A DNA stretch of 64,000 bases. Origin: Solirubrobacter sp963724195 (lineage in GTDB: Bacteria > Actinomycetota > Thermoleophilia > Solirubrobacterales > Solirubrobacteraceae). The notes under the pieces are model-generated. The model saw nothing but the letters and a program-made list of their open reading frames with translations. It did not search any database and had not been told where the DNA came from. Below are positions 61,546-64,000 of this stretch, piece by piece; the stretch's first letter is position 1; each line of letters begins with the position of its first letter. The translations under genes and the position numbers were made by a program. The stretch spans positions 1-64,000 of the forward strand of contig CAVRTQ010000025.1 of NCBI GenBank assembly GCA_963724195.1. Reading direction: 5' to 3'.

Positions 61546-63634
61546 ACCGCACCTCGGCGGTGCCGTTGAGGCCCGCGCTGTCGGTGTAGGAGGCGCCGAA
61601 GATGGCGCTCAGGTCCGCCGCGCCGGCGTGGCCCGTGTCCAGCGGCACGGTGAACGTGCCGGTGCAGCCCGCCGTCGAGGACTGCGGGTGGCCGTGCCGC
61701 TCGTGGCCGAGGATGTAGGCCACGGTGACCTTCGAGCAGTCCACCGGCTGGTCGTCGGTGATCTTGACCTCGTAGGTGATCGTCTGACCGAACTGGAACG
61801 GCGCCGCCGGATCGTCCGGCTTCGGGGTGGTGATCAGCTCGACCACCGGCTCCTGGTTGCCGACGAGCACCTTCACGTCCGCCGAGGCGGTGCGCTTGGT
61901 CTCGTCGGTCACCTTCACCACGGGCTGGAACTCGCCGTTGCGCTCGTAGGTGAACGCCGGGTGCTGGGCGCGGCTGTCGACCTTGCCGTCGCCGTCGAAG
62001 TCCCAGGCGTACTTGAGCGTGTCGCCGTCCGGGTCGGTCGTCCCGGCCGTGCTGAACTGGACCGTGAGCGGCGCCGCGCCGCCCGCCGGGTTCGCCGAGA
62101 CCTTCGCGATCGGCGAACGGTTCCCGCGCACGTAGTTGATCTTCGACAGCTGCGCGTCCGGGTTCTCGGCGAAGTAGCCGTCACCGTACTCGAGCACGTA
62201 CATCGAGCCGTCCGGCCCCCACTCGATGTCCATCGGGTTGTCGACGAACGGAGCGAAGCCGTCGATCTCCTTCAGGCGGCCCTGCTTGTTGAGCTCCATC
62301 ATCTTGATGTAGTCGCGCGTCCACTCGTAGAACAGCGGCTTGCCGGCGTAGCTGTTCGGGAAGCGGAACGGTGACTTGTTGCCCTCGATCGGCACGTAGG
62401 CCGGGCCGCCCATCGGGGCGATGCCGTCGTTGCCCTCAGGCCCTTCGACCTCGAGCTCCGGGAAGTGCGGCGAGAGCACGTACGAGTACCAGAGGTCCGG
62501 CCGCTCGACCGCCGGCAGCGTCGTCAGGCCCGTGTTGTACGGCGAGTCGTTGCGCGGCGCCTTGCAGTCGAACTTCGGCCCGGACAGCTTGGTCGCGAAG
62601 TTGAAGGCGTTGTACGCCAGCTTGTGCGTCGCGCAGTACGGCCAGCCATAGTTCGCCGGCTTCTTGATGATGATCCAGCGGCCGTGGCCCGCCGGGCCCC
62701 GGTTCGGGTCGGCCTTGTCCGCGTCCGGCGAGTAGTCGCCGACGTACAGGTCACCCGACTCCGGATCGATCCCGAACCGATACGGGTTGCGCAGGCCCAT
62801 CGCGTAGATCTCGGGCTTCGTCTTCGCCCGGCCGTAGGCGAACAGGTTGCCCTTCGGCACCGTGTAGCCGGGCTTGTTCGTCTTGGGCTTGATCCGCAGG
62901 ATCTTGCCGCGCAGATCGTTCGTGTTGCCGGCGCTGCGACGGGCGTCGTACACCGGGTTGCGGCCCGGCGAAGCGTCGATCGGCGTGTAGCCGTCCGAGA
63001 AGAACGGGTTCGAGTCGTCGCCCGTGGACAGGTACAGGTTGCCCTCGAGGTCGAACTCGATGTTGCCACCCACGTGGCAGCACTGGCCACGATCGACCGG
63101 CACGTCGATGATCTTCTGCTCGGTCTTCAGGTCAACCCGGTTGCCCTTGAGCTTGAAGCGCGACAGCCGGATCACGCCCTTGAACTTCGCCCAGTCCGCC
63201 GCGGTGCCGTTGTCCGGCGCGTCGCCCTCGTTGAAGCCCGGCGTCGCCGGGTTGTCCGCGGGCGTGCTCTGCGGCGGCGAGTAGTACGCGTAGACCCACT
63301 TGTCCTTCGCGAACGTCTGCGGGTTGATCGCGACGCTCTGCAGCCCTTCCTCGTCGTGCTGATAGACGTCCATCCTCGCCGCGATGACGTTGCCGCCCGT
63401 CTTCGGGAGATGGATGCGAATCTCGCCGGTCCGCGCCGTATGCAGCACGCGCCCGTCCGGCAGCACGGCGAGGTTCATCGGCTCGCCGGGGAAATCGTTG
63501 AGCGTGATCTTCTCGAACTTCTCCGCGCCCGGCTGGGGCGTCGGAGTCGGTGCCGGTGTCTGCCCGTGAGCAGCCGCCGGAATGCCGACACCTCCCGCCG
63601 CCACCAGCATGGCCACGATGGCCTGCCTCCGCAT
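61511..63634 (-). CDS. Secreted PQQ-type sugar dehydrogenase with PKD domain
   Basis: A 707-residue exported protein. ATG at 63634 follows GGGAGGAAG. A signal peptide (AIVAMLVAAGGVGIPAAAHG) and a Pro/Thr linker lead to a glucose/sorbosone-dehydrogenase beta-propeller: NLAVLPDGRVLHTARTGEIR, CCHVGGNIEFDLEGNLYLST GDD, NPYRFGIDPESGDLYVGDYS, NYGWPYCA, and WGPDGSMYVLEYGDGYF. A PKD domain follows (PLTVQFSTAGTTDPDGDTLK ... WDFDGDGKVDS) and a last Ig-like segment. The family oxidises sugars or polyols with PQQ, but the exact substrate is open. Confidence 0.83.
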   Translation of the reverse strand: MRRQAIVAMLVAAGGVGIPAAAHGQTPAPTPTPQPGAEKFEKITLNDFPGEPMNLAVLPDGRVLHTARTGEIRIHLPKTGGNVIAARMDVYQHDEEGLQSVAINPQTFAKDKWVYAYYSPPQSTPADNPATPGFNEGDAPDNGTAADWAKFKGVIRLSRFKLKGNRVDLKTEQKIIDVPVDRGQCCHVGGNIEFDLEGNLYLSTGDDSNPFFSDGYTPIDASPGRNPVYDARRSAGNTNDLRGKILRIKPKTNKPGYTVPKGNLFAYGRAKTKPEIYAMGLRNPYRFGIDPESGDLYVGDYSPDADKADPNRGPAGHGRWIIIKKPANYGWPYCATHKLAYNAFNFATKLSGPKFDCKAPRNDSPYNTGLTTLPAVERPDLWYSYVLSPHFPELEVEGPEGNDGIAPMGGPAYVPIEGNKSPFRFPNSYAGKPLFYEWTRDYIKMMELNKQGRLKEIDGFAPFVDNPMDIEWGPDGSMYVLEYGDGYFAENPDAQLSKINYVRGNRSPIAKVSANPAGGAAPLTVQFSTAGTTDPDGDTLKYAWDFDGDGKVDSRAQHPAFTYERNGEFQPVVKVTDETKRTASADVKVLVGNQEPVVELITTPKPDDPAAPFQFGQTITYEVKITDDQPVDCSKVTVAYILGHERHGHPQSSTAGCTGTFTVPLDTGHAGAADLSAIFGASYTDSAGLNGTAEVRFTPPAPPHGGN

Positions 63635-63869
63635 GGTCTTCCTCCCGCTTCCTGATGCGAGACGGGCACCGCGCGCTCTGGTCACGCGAGGGACGCCCCG
63701 CCCCCTGACATGGAGGCTCTTTAGCCGGAAACGGCTGCAAACTAACGTCGCGAGGCCGACAGATCCCGGGAATCGCCCGGGAACGGTGCGAAGCCGGGCC
63801 AACTCGGCGCGCCGACACACATCCCGGAAACGCGCGAGGCCCGCGTCTCTCGACGCGGGCCTCGCGAAG

Positions 63870-63941
<72 letters not shown>

Positions 63942-64000
63942 AGGTGCCCTTCAAATGTACTACTCGCTACGGGCTCCGGCTGGCAACAGAAGCAGCCCGG

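Overview
The window reads as chromosomal DNA of a high-GC actinobacterium. The lineage guess is Solirubrobacterales (Thermoleophilia); it rests on gene content and style (DUF1269, SHOCT, DUF6325 and DUF7144 small proteins, HdeD-like and MpsC proteins, BTAD/STAND regulators, many GTG/TTG starts, tRNAs without an encoded CCA) and is not proven here. Genes are dense and often overlap by 1-8 bases in operons.

Region 1 (1-10.6 kb) looks like a gallotannin/gallate utilisation locus. It has an SsuA/NMT1-type ABC importer, two paralogous GntR/FCD regulators, a DUF6282 protein, GalB (4-oxalomesaconate hydratase), GalC (aldolase/decarboxylase), a type I (VOC) extradiol dioxygenase and, convergent, a secreted tannase. 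The importer operon and the tannase gene share an almost identical 18-bp operator-like sequence. A decayed M20 peptidase gene follows.

Region 2 (10.6-48.5 kb) is a stress and energy-survival island. It holds HdeD-like and small membrane proteins, a CYTH-Ppx fusion, a histidine kinase with a LuxR-type response regulator, a MalT-like regulator, DUF1269 paralogues, a complete arginine deiminase pathway (YfcC transporter, arcA, arcB, arcC), a P-type cation ATPase, MFS and APC transporters, a lone receiver protein, a tandem UspA protein, a YihY-holin-phosphodiesterase fusion, an antiporter, an FAD-Rieske oxidoreductase and two divergent MpsC genes. Eight copies of a 17-bp palindrome (TCAYCCG-N3-CGGRTGA) lie in front of its stress genes, which suggests one unrecognised regulon.

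Region 3 (48.5-64 kb) has a very large BTAD-STAND-WD40 regulator divergent from a secreted trypsin-like protease and a PAP2/vanadium haloperoxidase-like protein, then a tRNA-Met-type gene, a secreted helical protein, an HD-GYP/receiver pair, an LLM oxidoreductase, a GNAT acetyltransferase, a glycosyltransferase, a PQQ-type sugar dehydrogenase with a PKD domain, and tRNA-Asn.

A caution applies to the whole window. More than twenty otherwise well-conserved genes are split by single-base shifts, nearly all compatible with one extra base. I treat these mainly as sequence errors and annotate the joined gene. Separately, several genes are joined remnants with missing middles or ends (M20 peptidase, CDGSH/DUF6328, ERCC4, PD40).
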